Positions 25,730 through 33,116 of a stretch of DNA of 64,000 nt are shown here, piece by piece (positions within the stretch are counted from its first letter, which is position 1; every line of letters begins with the position of its first letter). A program made the translations under genes and the position numbers. The notes beneath the pieces are model-generated. The model saw only the letters and a list, made by a program, of their open reading frames with translations, was not told where the DNA came from and made no database searches. The DNA lies in the NCBI RefSeq assembly GCF_028421645.1, contig NZ_CP116887.1, forward strand, positions 4,337,501-4,401,500, given 5' to 3'. The DNA comes from Aneurinibacillus sp. Ricciae_BoGa-3 (lineage in GTDB: Bacteria > Bacillota > Bacilli > Aneurinibacillales > Aneurinibacillaceae).

Positions 25730-26482
25730 TTATTGTGCATTGCTAATTGTGTCAGAGGTTGTGCTTGTAGAAGGGGTATTCGTACTGCTGGATGCTGTAG
25801 CAGCGTCATTCGTTTCGCCATCGGCGTTCGTTCTGTGCTGCTTCTGATTCCATGTTTGTTCAACCATTTTAGTTAAGCGATCTTTATCCTTTTGAAGCAA
25901 TTGATTTACTAAATCGGTTTCACTGATGCCTTTGCTCTGCGCGATCTGTGCGAGAGATTTTCCAGACTTTAATTGGGTCAACACGTCCTGCGGGTTCATT
26001 CCCAGCACAGATGCTGCATCCTTGAATTGTCCTCCGCGGTCACCATGTTTTCCTTCAAAACCAAATTCGCCTTTATGTTCTACTCTGTTCTTGATTTCAC
26101 TTTGCAAATCCGCTTTCTTTTTGGTTACTTGATCCTGTGTTAATTTTCCCGATTGCAGAGCCTGGTCCAATCTTTGAGACTGTTGGCTTACCAATAAGTC
26201 AATTACCTTTTGTTCGTCTACTCCCTGCGCAGAAGCGATATCTGCTAAAGACTTACCTGCTTTCAAATCCTGCTGCAGTGTGGTGGCATCCACGTTCAAT
26301 AATGTCAACAGTTGCTGGTTGTTAAATTGCCCTTTGTGTTGATGGGCCACAGCTGCTTGTTGTGTCGCTGCAGTAGCGGTTGAACCAGTTGAAGTGGTTG
26401 TACTGGTTGTAGCAGCATAAGCAGAACTTGCTATGGCAAGAACAGCCACTCCAGCAGAAGCAAGGGTAAGTAATTTTTTCAT
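25730..26482 (-). CDS. secreted protein with two helical repeats, divergent to a two-component system
   Basis: 250 residues from the ATG at 26482 (AAGGAG 9 bp upstream; a GTG three codons earlier is too close). It has a signal peptide ending near SSAYA, a Ser/Thr-rich stretch, then two related ~50-residue units. Their matching cores are KAGKSLADIASAQGV and KSGKSLAQIAQSKGI, each followed by a charged amphipathic helix. The C-terminal tail is Ser/Thr/Asn-rich and low complexity. I do not know the function; a cell-wall-associated or ligand-binding extracytoplasmic protein is plausible. Its promoter shares the box found before the adjacent response regulator and the pspA operon, so it is probably a regulon member. 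Confidence 0.75.
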   Translation of the reverse strand: MKKLLTLASAGVAVLAIASSAYAATTSTTTSTGSTATAATQQAAVAHQHKGQFNNQQLLTLLNVDATTLQQDLKAGKSLADIASAQGVDEQKVIDLLVSQQSQRLDQALQSGKLTQDQVTKKKADLQSEIKNRVEHKGEFGFEGKHGDRGGQFKDAASVLGMNPQDVLTQLKSGKSLAQIAQSKGISETDLVNQLLQKDKDRLTKMVEQTWNQKQHRTNADGETNDAATASSSTNTPSTSTTSDTISNAQ

Positions 26483-26535
26483 CAGTAACACTCCTTATGT
26501 TTAGGTTTTGTTTTGGACAGTAATTAATTTAGACA

Positions 26536-26558
26536 AGGTTGGTGAAAAAATGGTGAAA
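26536..26558 (-). promoter_or_regulatory. promoter box of the secreted protein gene (TTTCAC direct repeats)
   Basis: On the minus strand TTTCAC (26558-26553) and TTTCAC (26547-26542) repeat with an 11-bp period. The downstream copy ends 10 bp before a -10-like TAAATT (26531-26526). The same arrangement occurs at 26575-26607 and 28793-28825. Confidence 0.6.
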
Positions 26559-26574
26559 TTATGAAGGAAATTAT

Positions 26575-26607
26575 TTTTACTCATTTTTCACCAACATCGT
26601 ATACAAT
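26575..26607 (+). promoter_or_regulatory. promoter box of the response regulator operon
   Basis: TTTTAC (26575-26580) and TTTCAC (26586-26591), 11 bp apart, then 10 bp, then TACAAT (26602-26607) as -10. The outer parts of this box and the divergent one also form an inverted repeat (TTGGTGAAAAA / TTTTTCACCAA, 26539-26594). Confidence 0.6.
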
Positions 26608-26662
26608 CAAAAAGATAAGCAGCGATTTAACGCGTACTTATTTTATATAGGGAGTGTTATTT

Positions 26663-27337
26663 TTGAATATTTTATTGGCTGAAGACGATATACGCCTCGG
26701 TGAACTGATTACCCACCTTCTGAAAAAAAAAGCAGGATACCAGGTAACATGGGTTACAAACGGCAACGATGTATATGATTACACGGTGGAAACGCCATAT
26801 GATGTACTTATTCTTGATTGGATGATGCCGGGTGAAGAAGGAGTTAGCATTTGCAGCCGGCTTCGGAAAAAAGGTTATTCAGGGGCGATCATTATGCTAA
26901 CGGCGAAAGATGGGCTGGAAGACAGGGTCAAAGGGCTCGATGCTGGTGCGGATGATTATTTAGTCAAGCCTTTTGAAACAGATGAACTTCTGGCCAGAAT
27001 CCGGGCGCTGGCACGCCGCAACTATGCTCCGATTCAGGAGCAGATTGTTCAACTGCAAAATATCATAGTCAATCTTACCAATCGCACGGTCTCTTATGAA
27101 GATAAAGAAATTCTGTTAACTCCGAGGGAATTTCAACTGCTGGATTTACTTATTCGTAACAAAGGACAGGTTTTATCGCGCGAGATTATTTATGACAGAG
27201 TTTGGGGATATGATTCTGAAGCGTCTATGAAAACGATTGATGCGACCGTTAAATTGCTGCGCAAGAAATTATACGGCCGCGATTCAAAAGACATCATTCA
27301 AAGCATTCGCGGGGTGGGATATAAACTTGATTTTTGA
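26663..27337 (+). CDS. OmpR-family response regulator
   Basis: About 224 residues: a receiver domain (acidic pocket EDD at the N-terminus, phospho-acceptor Asp in LILDWMMPGEEG near residue 52, Lys in LVKPFE) and a C-terminal winged helix (LTPREFQLLDLL, RVWGYDSEASMKTIDATV, IRGVGYKL). The likely start is TTG at 26663, since AGGGAG is 8 bp before it; the GTG at 26654 overlaps the ribosome site. It overlaps the histidine kinase gene by 11 bp. The TTTCAC direct repeats with 11-bp period before this gene, the divergent secreted protein gene and the pspA operon are the expected kind of OmpR-family site. Confidence 0.9.
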   Translation: MNILLAEDDIRLGELITHLLKKKAGYQVTWVTNGNDVYDYTVETPYDVLILDWMMPGEEGVSICSRLRKKGYSGAIIMLTAKDGLEDRVKGLDAGADDYLVKPFETDELLARIRALARRNYAPIQEQIVQLQNIIVNLTNRTVSYEDKEILLTPREFQLLDLLIRNKGQVLSREIIYDRVWGYDSEASMKTIDATVKLLRKKLYGRDSKDIIQSIRGVGYKLDF

Positions 27338-28700
27338 TTGGAAGTCACGCATTCGTGATTGGAAAAAGGATCTCTTTATCCACACGCAAAATCGGTTGAC
27401 CCTTCAGTACAGCGTGCTGATTATGGTTTTTCTAATGCTGTTTATTCTTATTGTTTACTTCTTAATAAACACGATTATTTCTTATCAACAGAAACAGGAG
27501 CTCGAATCAATCGCCTTCCAGCAGGGAAATATTATTCGAAACGCCATACAAGATGATGCAATCAGCGCGCGGGAGCTTGACAATCTTCGCGCAAATCAAG
27601 AAAGCGGAACCCAATTCTTCTACTATGTAGTCCGCCCAAATGGACAGCTGCTTTTTGGAGACGAAGTCATTCACCCTTTACAGCCTCAGATTTTGCAACT
27701 CTTACAGGGCTGGGTGCCACAGGAAAACGATATACGCTATGCAACCGTTGATATTCACCCCCACGGACATGACAGGCACCGGTCCATCGATTTGATGATG
27801 ACCGGAAGGGCCCTTTTCCAGGGGGACCAACTGGTAGGTATTTTCTATATAGGAAAAGATATTTCGTTTTACAACCAGCTCATTCACCAGCTGCTCACCA
27901 CGCTGGTTATATTAGGCGTTTTGTTTCTTGGGATCGCGCTGCTTCTTAGTTATTTCATGTCCAAAAGGGCCATGATTCCGATACGAAGATCGTTCAACCG
28001 GCAGCGCGAATTTGTCGCGGACGCTTCTCATGAGCTGCGCACGCCTCTCAGCATCCTAAATTCGTCGCTGGATGTTCTGCAGATGGAGGAAGGGGAACAT
28101 CTATCGGATTTCTCACAAAAGATTATGTCGAATATGAAAGACGAAGTAAAACGGATGACCCATTTGGTTGGTAATCTATTAACACTGGCACGCTCCGATT
28201 CCGGATCACCTCATCTTCAGCTCGAAAGATTTGATTTGGTTCCGTCTGTCGAGCAATTGGTTCAATCCACGCAAACACTTGCCAATTCGAAGATGCTGAG
28301 CCTTCGCTTAAAAGCACCTTCACGCCTGGTAATTCAAGGTGACCATGAAAGGATAAAACAGTTGCTCTATATCCTGCTGGATAATGCGATCAAATACACG
28401 CCAGATAGCGGAGAGGTTAGCCTTACGCTTTTAGTTCAAGCATATGAAAAACAACCGGCCCTGCAGATCGTTGTTCAGGATTCAGGCATCGGTATTCCGC
28501 CGGAAGAACAGGAACACATCTTTGACCGATTTTATAGAGTCGACAAGAACAGATCCAGACAAATGGGAGGCACCGGATTGGGTTTGGCAATCGCGAAGTG
28601 GATCGTAGAAGCGCATCATGGAACCATCCAGGTTGCCAGTACGTTAGGAAAAGGAAGTACATTTACCATCATAATGCCTGTTGTGGATGAAACAGCGTGA
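27327..28700 (+). CDS. sensor histidine kinase
   Basis: 457 residues from a TTG at 27327, which has GGGGTGGGA 8 bp upstream and overlaps the response regulator stop. Two membrane segments (about 27-47 and 182-206) flank an extracellular domain of ~135 residues with a GKDISFYNQL stretch near its end. There is no obvious full HAMP domain. The cytoplasmic part has the H box (DASHELRTPLS, phospho-His), N box (LLDNAIKYTP), G1 (QDSGIGIPPEEQ), F box (FDRFYRVD) and G2 (GGTGLGLAIAK). It pairs with the adjacent OmpR-type regulator. The stimulus is unknown; linkage to pspA suggests membrane or envelope stress. Confidence 0.92.
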   Translation: MIFDWKSRIRDWKKDLFIHTQNRLTLQYSVLIMVFLMLFILIVYFLINTIISYQQKQELESIAFQQGNIIRNAIQDDAISARELDNLRANQESGTQFFYYVVRPNGQLLFGDEVIHPLQPQILQLLQGWVPQENDIRYATVDIHPHGHDRHRSIDLMMTGRALFQGDQLVGIFYIGKDISFYNQLIHQLLTTLVILGVLFLGIALLLSYFMSKRAMIPIRRSFNRQREFVADASHELRTPLSILNSSLDVLQMEEGEHLSDFSQKIMSNMKDEVKRMTHLVGNLLTLARSDSGSPHLQLERFDLVPSVEQLVQSTQTLANSKMLSLRLKAPSRLVIQGDHERIKQLLYILLDNAIKYTPDSGEVSLTLLVQAYEKQPALQIVVQDSGIGIPPEEQEHIFDRFYRVDKNRSRQMGGTGLGLAIAKWIVEAHHGTIQVASTLGKGSTFTIIMPVVDETA

Positions 28701-28722
28701 CGTAACCCGGCACGCTGTTTTT
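28691..28722 (+). terminator. terminator of the two-component operon
   Basis: ACAGCGTG pairs with CACGCTGT, followed by seven T, overlapping the kinase stop codon. Confidence 0.8.
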
Positions 28723-28792
28723 TTCTGATAGAAGGCCATCACCAACACAGCTGTCCTTGCCATTATCCGGCACTTTCCCTGTCGATGCTTGA

Positions 28793-28825
28793 TTTCTCCT
28801 ATTTTTCACTTTCACTCTCTATAAT
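28793..28825 (+). promoter_or_regulatory. promoter box of the pspA operon
   Basis: TTTCTC (28793-28798) and TTTCAC (28804-28809), 11 bp apart, then exactly 10 bp, then TATAAT (28820-28825). There is no -35 hexamer at normal distance, as expected for an activator-dependent promoter. Confidence 0.6.
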
Positions 28826-28863
28826 CAAAACCGTTAGCAGGACAAGCAAGAGGAGGAAAGACA

Positions 28864-29154
28864 ATGAACCCAGGTGATGATTATCGCCAAATCTACGTTA
28901 TGCATGGACACCATTTTATGCGAGAATACCACGCTATGGAAGGTTTTCATTTCATTGGGACTGCTGTAACCCTTTTGTTCTGGTTAGCCGCTGTGGTGCT
29001 TGTCGTTGCATGGCTGCAGAAGCGAAGAAGGAACCAATCAGTAAGCCAATCGCTAATGGAGTTGCCTGTTACCTATCATACGGTTACCCGCGATGAAGTT
29101 GATTTCCTTGACGAATGGGAAAAACGCCAAACAAAACATAAGGAGGAACCATAA
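28864..29154 (+). CDS. small single-pass membrane protein upstream of pspA
   Basis: 96 residues: a His/Met/Tyr-rich N-terminus (HGHHFMREYHAMEGFHF, ~14-30), one membrane segment (about 33-52), a basic RRRN stretch and an acidic cytoplasmic tail. AGGAGG lies 8 bp before the ATG. It is 2 bp from the pspA start, so the two are co-translated. By position it could be a membrane partner that recruits or senses PspA; the His/Met-rich extracytoplasmic end might bind a metal. Not a family I can name. Confidence 0.75.
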   Translation: MNPGDDYRQIYVMHGHHFMREYHAMEGFHFIGTAVTLLFWLAAVVLVVAWLQKRRRNQSVSQSLMELPVTYHTVTRDEVDFLDEWEKRQTKHKEEP

Positions 29155-29156
29155 TT

Positions 29157-29831
29157 ATGAAAATAGTAAAACGGATTAAAGACATAGCAACCGCAGAGAT
29201 CCATGCCCTGCTCGATCAGGCAGAGGATCCGATTAAGATGCTGAATCATTACGTGCGGGAGATGGAAGAGGAAATTGCCAGAGGACAGCAGGCATATGCG
29301 AACCAGCTGTATTTGGAGAAGAGGCAAATGGCTTTTATCGCTGACGCCGACCTTTCCGTTATGAAGAGGACGCGACAGGCCAAGCTGGCTGTGGATCAAG
29401 GGGAAGAGGCCATCGCAAAGCTGGCTCTCCAGGAAAAATTGCTCCAGGAAAAAAAGTTAAACCTGTATCTGGATCAATATGAAACGATCAAAAACCAGAC
29501 CGCGCTGCTGCTTGATAAGTTAAATGAATTAAAAGAGAAGTATAATGAACTACAGAATAGACGCCTCCTTCTGATATCTCGAGCGAATGTCGCCCAATCT
29601 ATCAAACAGATGAATCAGTCATTTGCTTCATTTAATAGTGGCGATAATATAGCCCATAGCTTTGCCCGTGCGGAGGAAAGAATTATAAGGATGGAAGCTG
29701 AGGCCGAAGCAGGCAGCCAACTGTATCAGGCATCAAAGGATGTTTCTCCCTATCTGGTAGACTCCGCCCTTCAAGAAGAAGTACAGCTAGAATTAGATAA
29801 GTTAAAACAAACGAAGCAAGAGACAGCGTAA
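29157..29831 (+). CDS. pspA: PspA/IM30 family protein
   Basis: 224 residues, almost entirely heptad-like coiled coil. Typical PspA features are an amphipathic N-terminal helix (MKIVKRIKDIATAEIHALLD) and the DPIKMLNHYVREMEEEI segment (~26-42). PspA/LiaH-type proteins assemble on the inner face of the membrane and protect it against depolarisation or antibiotic damage. It is the second gene of a two-gene operon under a promoter with the same box as the adjacent two-component system, and it ends in a strong terminator. Confidence 0.92.
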   Translation: MKIVKRIKDIATAEIHALLDQAEDPIKMLNHYVREMEEEIARGQQAYANQLYLEKRQMAFIADADLSVMKRTRQAKLAVDQGEEAIAKLALQEKLLQEKKLNLYLDQYETIKNQTALLLDKLNELKEKYNELQNRRLLLISRANVAQSIKQMNQSFASFNSGDNIAHSFARAEERIIRMEAEAEAGSQLYQASKDVSPYLVDSALQEEVQLELDKLKQTKQETA

Positions 29832-29858
29832 TTCCCTGATTTTGTCTGTCTAAGATTT

Positions 29859-29894
29859 AAAGAACCGTTTCCCAGCTGAAACGGTTCTTCTTTC
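29859..29894 (+). terminator. terminator of the pspA operon
   Basis: AAGAACCGTTTC pairs with GAAACGGTTCTT around CCAGCT, followed by a T-rich tail. Confidence 0.85.
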
Positions 29895-29930
29895 TACTTT
29901 GTATGGATACGCTCCTTTAGACAGCAATTT

Positions 29931-30080
29931 TTATTGCGGCTTGCCTCGGTTTACCAGGTAACTTGAGCAAACGGAAACGAATTGGACTATGCCTTTCATT
30001 AATGTGGAGACCCCGATAAATATACCTTTCAAAATGAGATCAACGATTATGTCTACGAAAAATTCTATCAACCACTGCAT
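29931..30080 (-). CDS. possible small hydrophobic protein
   Basis: A 49-residue frame starting at the ATG at 30080, largely hydrophobic and amphipathic (FFVDIIVDLILKGIFIGVS, ~6-24). A GGAGAGCAGAG sequence lies upstream but is distant from ideal. It could be a small membrane peptide; a longer start at 30146 has no ribosome site. Low certainty. Confidence 0.35.
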   Translation of the reverse strand: MQWLIEFFVDIIVDLILKGIFIGVSTLMKGIVQFVSVCSSYLVNRGKPQ

Positions 30081-30364
30081 TCTATCACTCTGCTCTCCAC
30101 AAATTATTACTATGACTATTGTGGCAGATGTTTTGTATTTTTCCACATGTAATATTTGGGCTAGTATACCAACATCATCAACTTTATTATAAGTTTATAT
30201 GTGCAACCCTTTGGGATAGAAGTAAATTGGCTAAATATTTTGCGATTTTATATTTAAGTAGGCTCCTTTTTTATTACAATAGTTTAGGCACATCCAGTGC
30301 GGAGTCGGTGGTTGTAACAATCCGTTTAAGCCGATTGCAGTCCCTCAAAGTTATGCTACATGAA
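30081..30364. other. intergenic stretch without recognised gene
   Basis: AT-rich. A TACAAT-like -10 near 30277 followed about 110 bp later by the terminator at 30365-30392 (good T run on the plus strand) would allow a short plus-strand RNA, but there is no further support. No credible coding frame. Confidence 0.3.
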
Positions 30365-30392
30365 AGAAACCCGCCGATACGCGGGTTTTTTA
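30365..30392. terminator. terminator downstream of the BsuPI-domain gene
   Basis: AACCCGC pairs with GCGGGTT around CGATAC, with T runs on both strands, 23 bp beyond the stop at 30415. Confidence 0.8.
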
Positions 30393-30414
30393 TTGAAACT
30401 GTATTTTTTAAATC

Positions 30415-31086
30415 CTATTCAGAAGCGTCCGTTAAATCCTGTGTTACTTCAAATGGGATCGTTTTGCTCAAATTAGCGCTTTGCGTTGCAAGCCAAAACT
30501 CCGCTTTATACTTTCCTTTTTTCAAGCGGCTAAGAGGGGCCGTATATGTTTTCTCTTCCCCTTGTTTTAAACTTTCTGTTGAGACTAACTGATTAAACAT
30601 CCTGCCGGATGAATACTGTTGAATTCTTTGTCCTTTATCGTCCCAAATGATATAATCATATCTCTGGCCCGTGTTAAATGTTAACGCTTGAACGTCTTCT
30701 GTTTGATTTTTAATAGTAAACAATAATGAGCCTTGCCCATCATATGTGAGAGAACTTTCAATGGAACCGGCCAAAATGCCTTTATTTTTGATAGAAATTG
30801 AACGATCACTCCATTCGACTTGTTTGTTTAAAGCCTCACTCAAAAAACGGAGGGGGACATAGGTCGTTCCCTGATAAACCATGGATAGCGGAACCGTCGT
30901 CTTTCCATTGTTGAAAGTGTTAGCTTTCGACTGTTCGACCAATTTGTCATCAATTTTAATGGCCACTGGATTTAAATCAACTGAAATTTGCGTTAATCCC
31001 GCAACTGCTGCAAAACTAACTCCTGTAGTACATACACTGCCAATGACGACACCAATCGCGAGAGATTTTACATTTAGTTTTATCAT
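30415..31086 (-). CDS. secreted copper-amine-oxidase-like plus BsuPI domain protein
   Basis: 223 residues: a signal peptide (~1-27, ending VSFAA), then a copper-amine-oxidase N-terminal-like (stalk) domain with KIDDKLVEQ and TYVPLRFLSEALNKQVEW (~75-92). A C-terminal BsuPI domain (~105-210) follows, with IWDDKGQRIQQYSSGRMFNQ (~148-167) and ESLKQGEEKTY. BsuPI is named for an intracellular proteinase inhibitor of B. subtilis; here it is exported, so an extracytoplasmic beta-sandwich binding module is more likely. No catalytic residues. Monocistronic. Confidence 0.8.
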   Translation of the reverse strand: MIKLNVKSLAIGVVIGSVCTTGVSFAAVAGLTQISVDLNPVAIKIDDKLVEQSKANTFNNGKTTVPLSMVYQGTTYVPLRFLSEALNKQVEWSDRSISIKNKGILAGSIESSLTYDGQGSLLFTIKNQTEDVQALTFNTGQRYDYIIWDDKGQRIQQYSSGRMFNQLVSTESLKQGEEKTYTAPLSRLKKGKYKAEFWLATQSANLSKTIPFEVTQDLTDASE

Positions 31087-31185
31087 ACCAATACCTCCTG
31101 GGTGTTATACCCTTATAACGCTGCAAGTTATAATGAAGTGTGCAACATTCAATAAATCACAAGCTAATTGAAGCGGGGGTGTACG

Positions 31186-31572
31186 ATGAAGTTAAACAAG
31201 ATTCATCACGTAGCGATCATCTGTGCCAATTATAAGGCGTCTAAGCATTTTTATGTTGAGTTATTAGGTTTGAAAATTCTCGGAGAAACGTATCGTGCCG
31301 AAAGGAATTCTTACAAACTGGACTTACAAGTAGGTGAGGATTATCAAATCGAGTTATTTTCCTTTCCGAATCCTCCGGCAAGGCCAAGCTATCCAGAAGC
31401 CAGTGGATTGAGGCACTTAGCTTTTGAAGTCGATGATATCCATACAACGGTTAATGAACTGCAATCGATGGGCATCTCTGTTGAACCGATTCGTTTAGAT
31501 GTACATACCGATAAAAAATTCACCTTCTTTAATGATCCGGATGGACTGCCACTTGAACTGTATGAAAAGTGA
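31186..31572 (+). CDS. VOC family protein (glyoxalase/dioxygenase fold)
   Basis: 128 residues, the length of YaeR/GloA2-type single-domain VOC proteins. Motifs: IHHVAIICANYKASKHFYVE (~5-24, first metal His), GLRHLAFEVDDI (~72-83, second His) and FFNDPDGLPLELYE (~113-126, Glu ligand). The family contains metal-dependent lyases and dioxygenases; the substrate is unknown. GCGGGGGTG lies 6 bp before the ATG at 31186; an upstream TTG in frame is less likely. Monocistronic. Confidence 0.85.
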   Translation: MKLNKIHHVAIICANYKASKHFYVELLGLKILGETYRAERNSYKLDLQVGEDYQIELFSFPNPPARPSYPEASGLRHLAFEVDDIHTTVNELQSMGISVEPIRLDVHTDKKFTFFNDPDGLPLELYEK

Positions 31573-31654
31573 GATTTATCTTTCTATGTCTCCGGATCTT
31601 TTTGAACATTAGGTGAACATTTTCTGAATACGGCTTATTATTTTTGTCTAGTGT

Positions 31655-31757
31655 TATAATGTTTTTTGCTAACGAGAGTAGACGTTAGCTTATTCAACTC
31701 CTATATAGTTCTCCACCCTTTTTTGGTCCATAGCCACAGGCTATGGGCTCTTTTTTT
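31655..31757 (+). ncRNA. candidate small RNA with extended -10 promoter and terminator
   Basis: An extended -10 (TG-T-TATAAT, TATAAT at 31655-31660) is followed about 7 bp later by a perfect hairpin (GCTAACG 31668-31674 / CGTTAGC 31683-31689). A single-stranded C/U-rich stretch (CTCCACCC) comes next, then a terminator (CCATAGCC / GGCTATGG plus seven T, 31728-31757). No coding frame lies between. The predicted transcript is about 91 nt. The CUCCACCC stretch is complementary to GGTGGAG-type ribosome sites, so base-pairing regulation is possible. Not a family I recognise. Confidence 0.55.
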
Positions 31758-31833
31758 GCCTTCGTGATATACAACGAGTACATTCCATGACGCTGAACTA
31801 TGAGCAAGCTGATTATTGCTCAAAGAGATCCCA

Positions 31834-31880
31834 ATAAAAATAGCGACCTTTCTCTCTGAGATTACCGAGAAAAGGTCGCC
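31834..31880 (-). terminator. terminator of the asparaginase gene
   Basis: GCGACCTTTCTC (31843-31854) pairs with GAGAAAAGGTCGC (31867-31879); a TATTTTTATT tail follows on the minus strand. Confidence 0.8.
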
Positions 31881-31920
31881 ACATACAAATTCTTTTTTAA
31901 TGTTTACTTAAATATTGTTT

Positions 31921-33045
31921 TTAATATTCATCAAACATTCTTTGGATTTCAGATGGATCATTTGTTTTGGTTAAAGCCAGCATAAGCAGAACGCGTGCTT
32001 TTTGAGGATTAAGGTTATCAGAGGTTACGAAATGATTAACGTCATCATCGGCCTCGTGAGAAACAATACCATTTCCTACACGTGAACTGCGCACAACCAC
32101 GATGCCTTTTTTCTGTGCATCTAGCAACCCCTCTTTGGTTACCGGGTATACACTACCATCCCCTGTCCCAGCATGGATAATCCCTTTGGCTCCTGCCTTA
32201 GCAGCTGCATCTACGAATTCACGGCCATCATTTTCATGGCTATAAACAATATCAACTCGCGGTAAGGATTTTAGATCATCAACAGAAAACTCAGAGTTAG
32301 TTGTATGCCTTTTTGTCGATTGATTATAGAAATGGGCTTTTCCACCAAGCATATATCCCATGTATCCGAGTTCAGGGCTTTTAAATGTATCCATATTCGT
32401 AGTATTCGTTTTCGTTACATCCCGGGCCCCGTTAATTTGATCATTCAAGGAAACTAAAACCCCTTTCCCTTTTGCCGCATTGCTTGAAGCAAGTGCCACC
32501 GCATTATAAAGGTTCATTGGGCCATCTGCACTTGTAGCCGTAGCAGGTCTCATAGAACCTACTAAAACAACTGGTTTATCAGAATGCACAACAAGATTAA
32601 GGAAATACGCTGTTTCTTCCAAGGTATCCGTACCATGTGTGATGACAACCCCATCAACATCTGGTTTCGCTAACTGAGCATTGACTTCTTTTGCGAGTTT
32701 TAACCAGATTTCGTTTGTCATAGCGGAGCTGTCAATATTCGCAACTTGTTCTCCTGAAATATTAGCGACTTTATCTAAGCCAGGAACGGCCTTAATCAAA
32801 GCATCGACGCCCAAAACCCCAGCTGTATAGCCGGTAGTTTGTGTATTGGAAGTTCCCGTACCCGCAATGGTTCCTCCAGTAGCTAAAATTTTAATATTTT
32901 TAAGATGGTTAGCAGCCGACTGTGATAAAGTGACCGCTTTGTTGTTGGCTGGCGTTGTCGCGGCAAAAGATGCGGTTTGAAAACCTGATGCGCCTAACGC
33001 CATAAGAAGAGTGGTGCTAAGAATTTTTTTAAATGTTGGTTTCAT
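31921..33045 (-). CDS. ansZ: secreted type II L-asparaginase
   Basis: 374 residues: a signal peptide (~1-28, ending SFAA), then the type II asparaginase fold. Both catalytic threonine motifs are present: ATGGTIAGTG near residue 55 and THGTDTLEETAYF near 136, plus VGSMRPATATSADGPMNLY. It hydrolyses extracellular asparagine (sometimes glutamine) to aspartate and ammonia. In B. subtilis AnsZ is under nitrogen control; no clear TnrA site is seen here. The gene follows a chemoreceptor gene on the same strand with 71 bp between and no terminator in the gap. Confidence 0.92.
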   Translation of the reverse strand: MKPTFKKILSTTLLMALGASGFQTASFAATTPANNKAVTLSQSAANHLKNIKILATGGTIAGTGTSNTQTTGYTAGVLGVDALIKAVPGLDKVANISGEQVANIDSSAMTNEIWLKLAKEVNAQLAKPDVDGVVITHGTDTLEETAYFLNLVVHSDKPVVLVGSMRPATATSADGPMNLYNAVALASSNAAKGKGVLVSLNDQINGARDVTKTNTTNMDTFKSPELGYMGYMLGGKAHFYNQSTKRHTTNSEFSVDDLKSLPRVDIVYSHENDGREFVDAAAKAGAKGIIHAGTGDGSVYPVTKEGLLDAQKKGIVVVRSSRVGNGIVSHEADDDVNHFVTSDNLNPQKARVLLMLALTKTNDPSEIQRMFDEY

Positions 33046-33116
33046 CTAGAAAAGCCCCCAGTTCTTAAGAAATATGTAATAGATTTCATTCTTACTGTGC
33101 TTATAACTTTGTACGC

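Noticed and set aside
30119..30592. 157-codon plus-strand frame overlapping the BsuPI-domain gene
   Set aside because: Antisense shadow over a well-supported gene, with no ribosome site and no protein-like composition.
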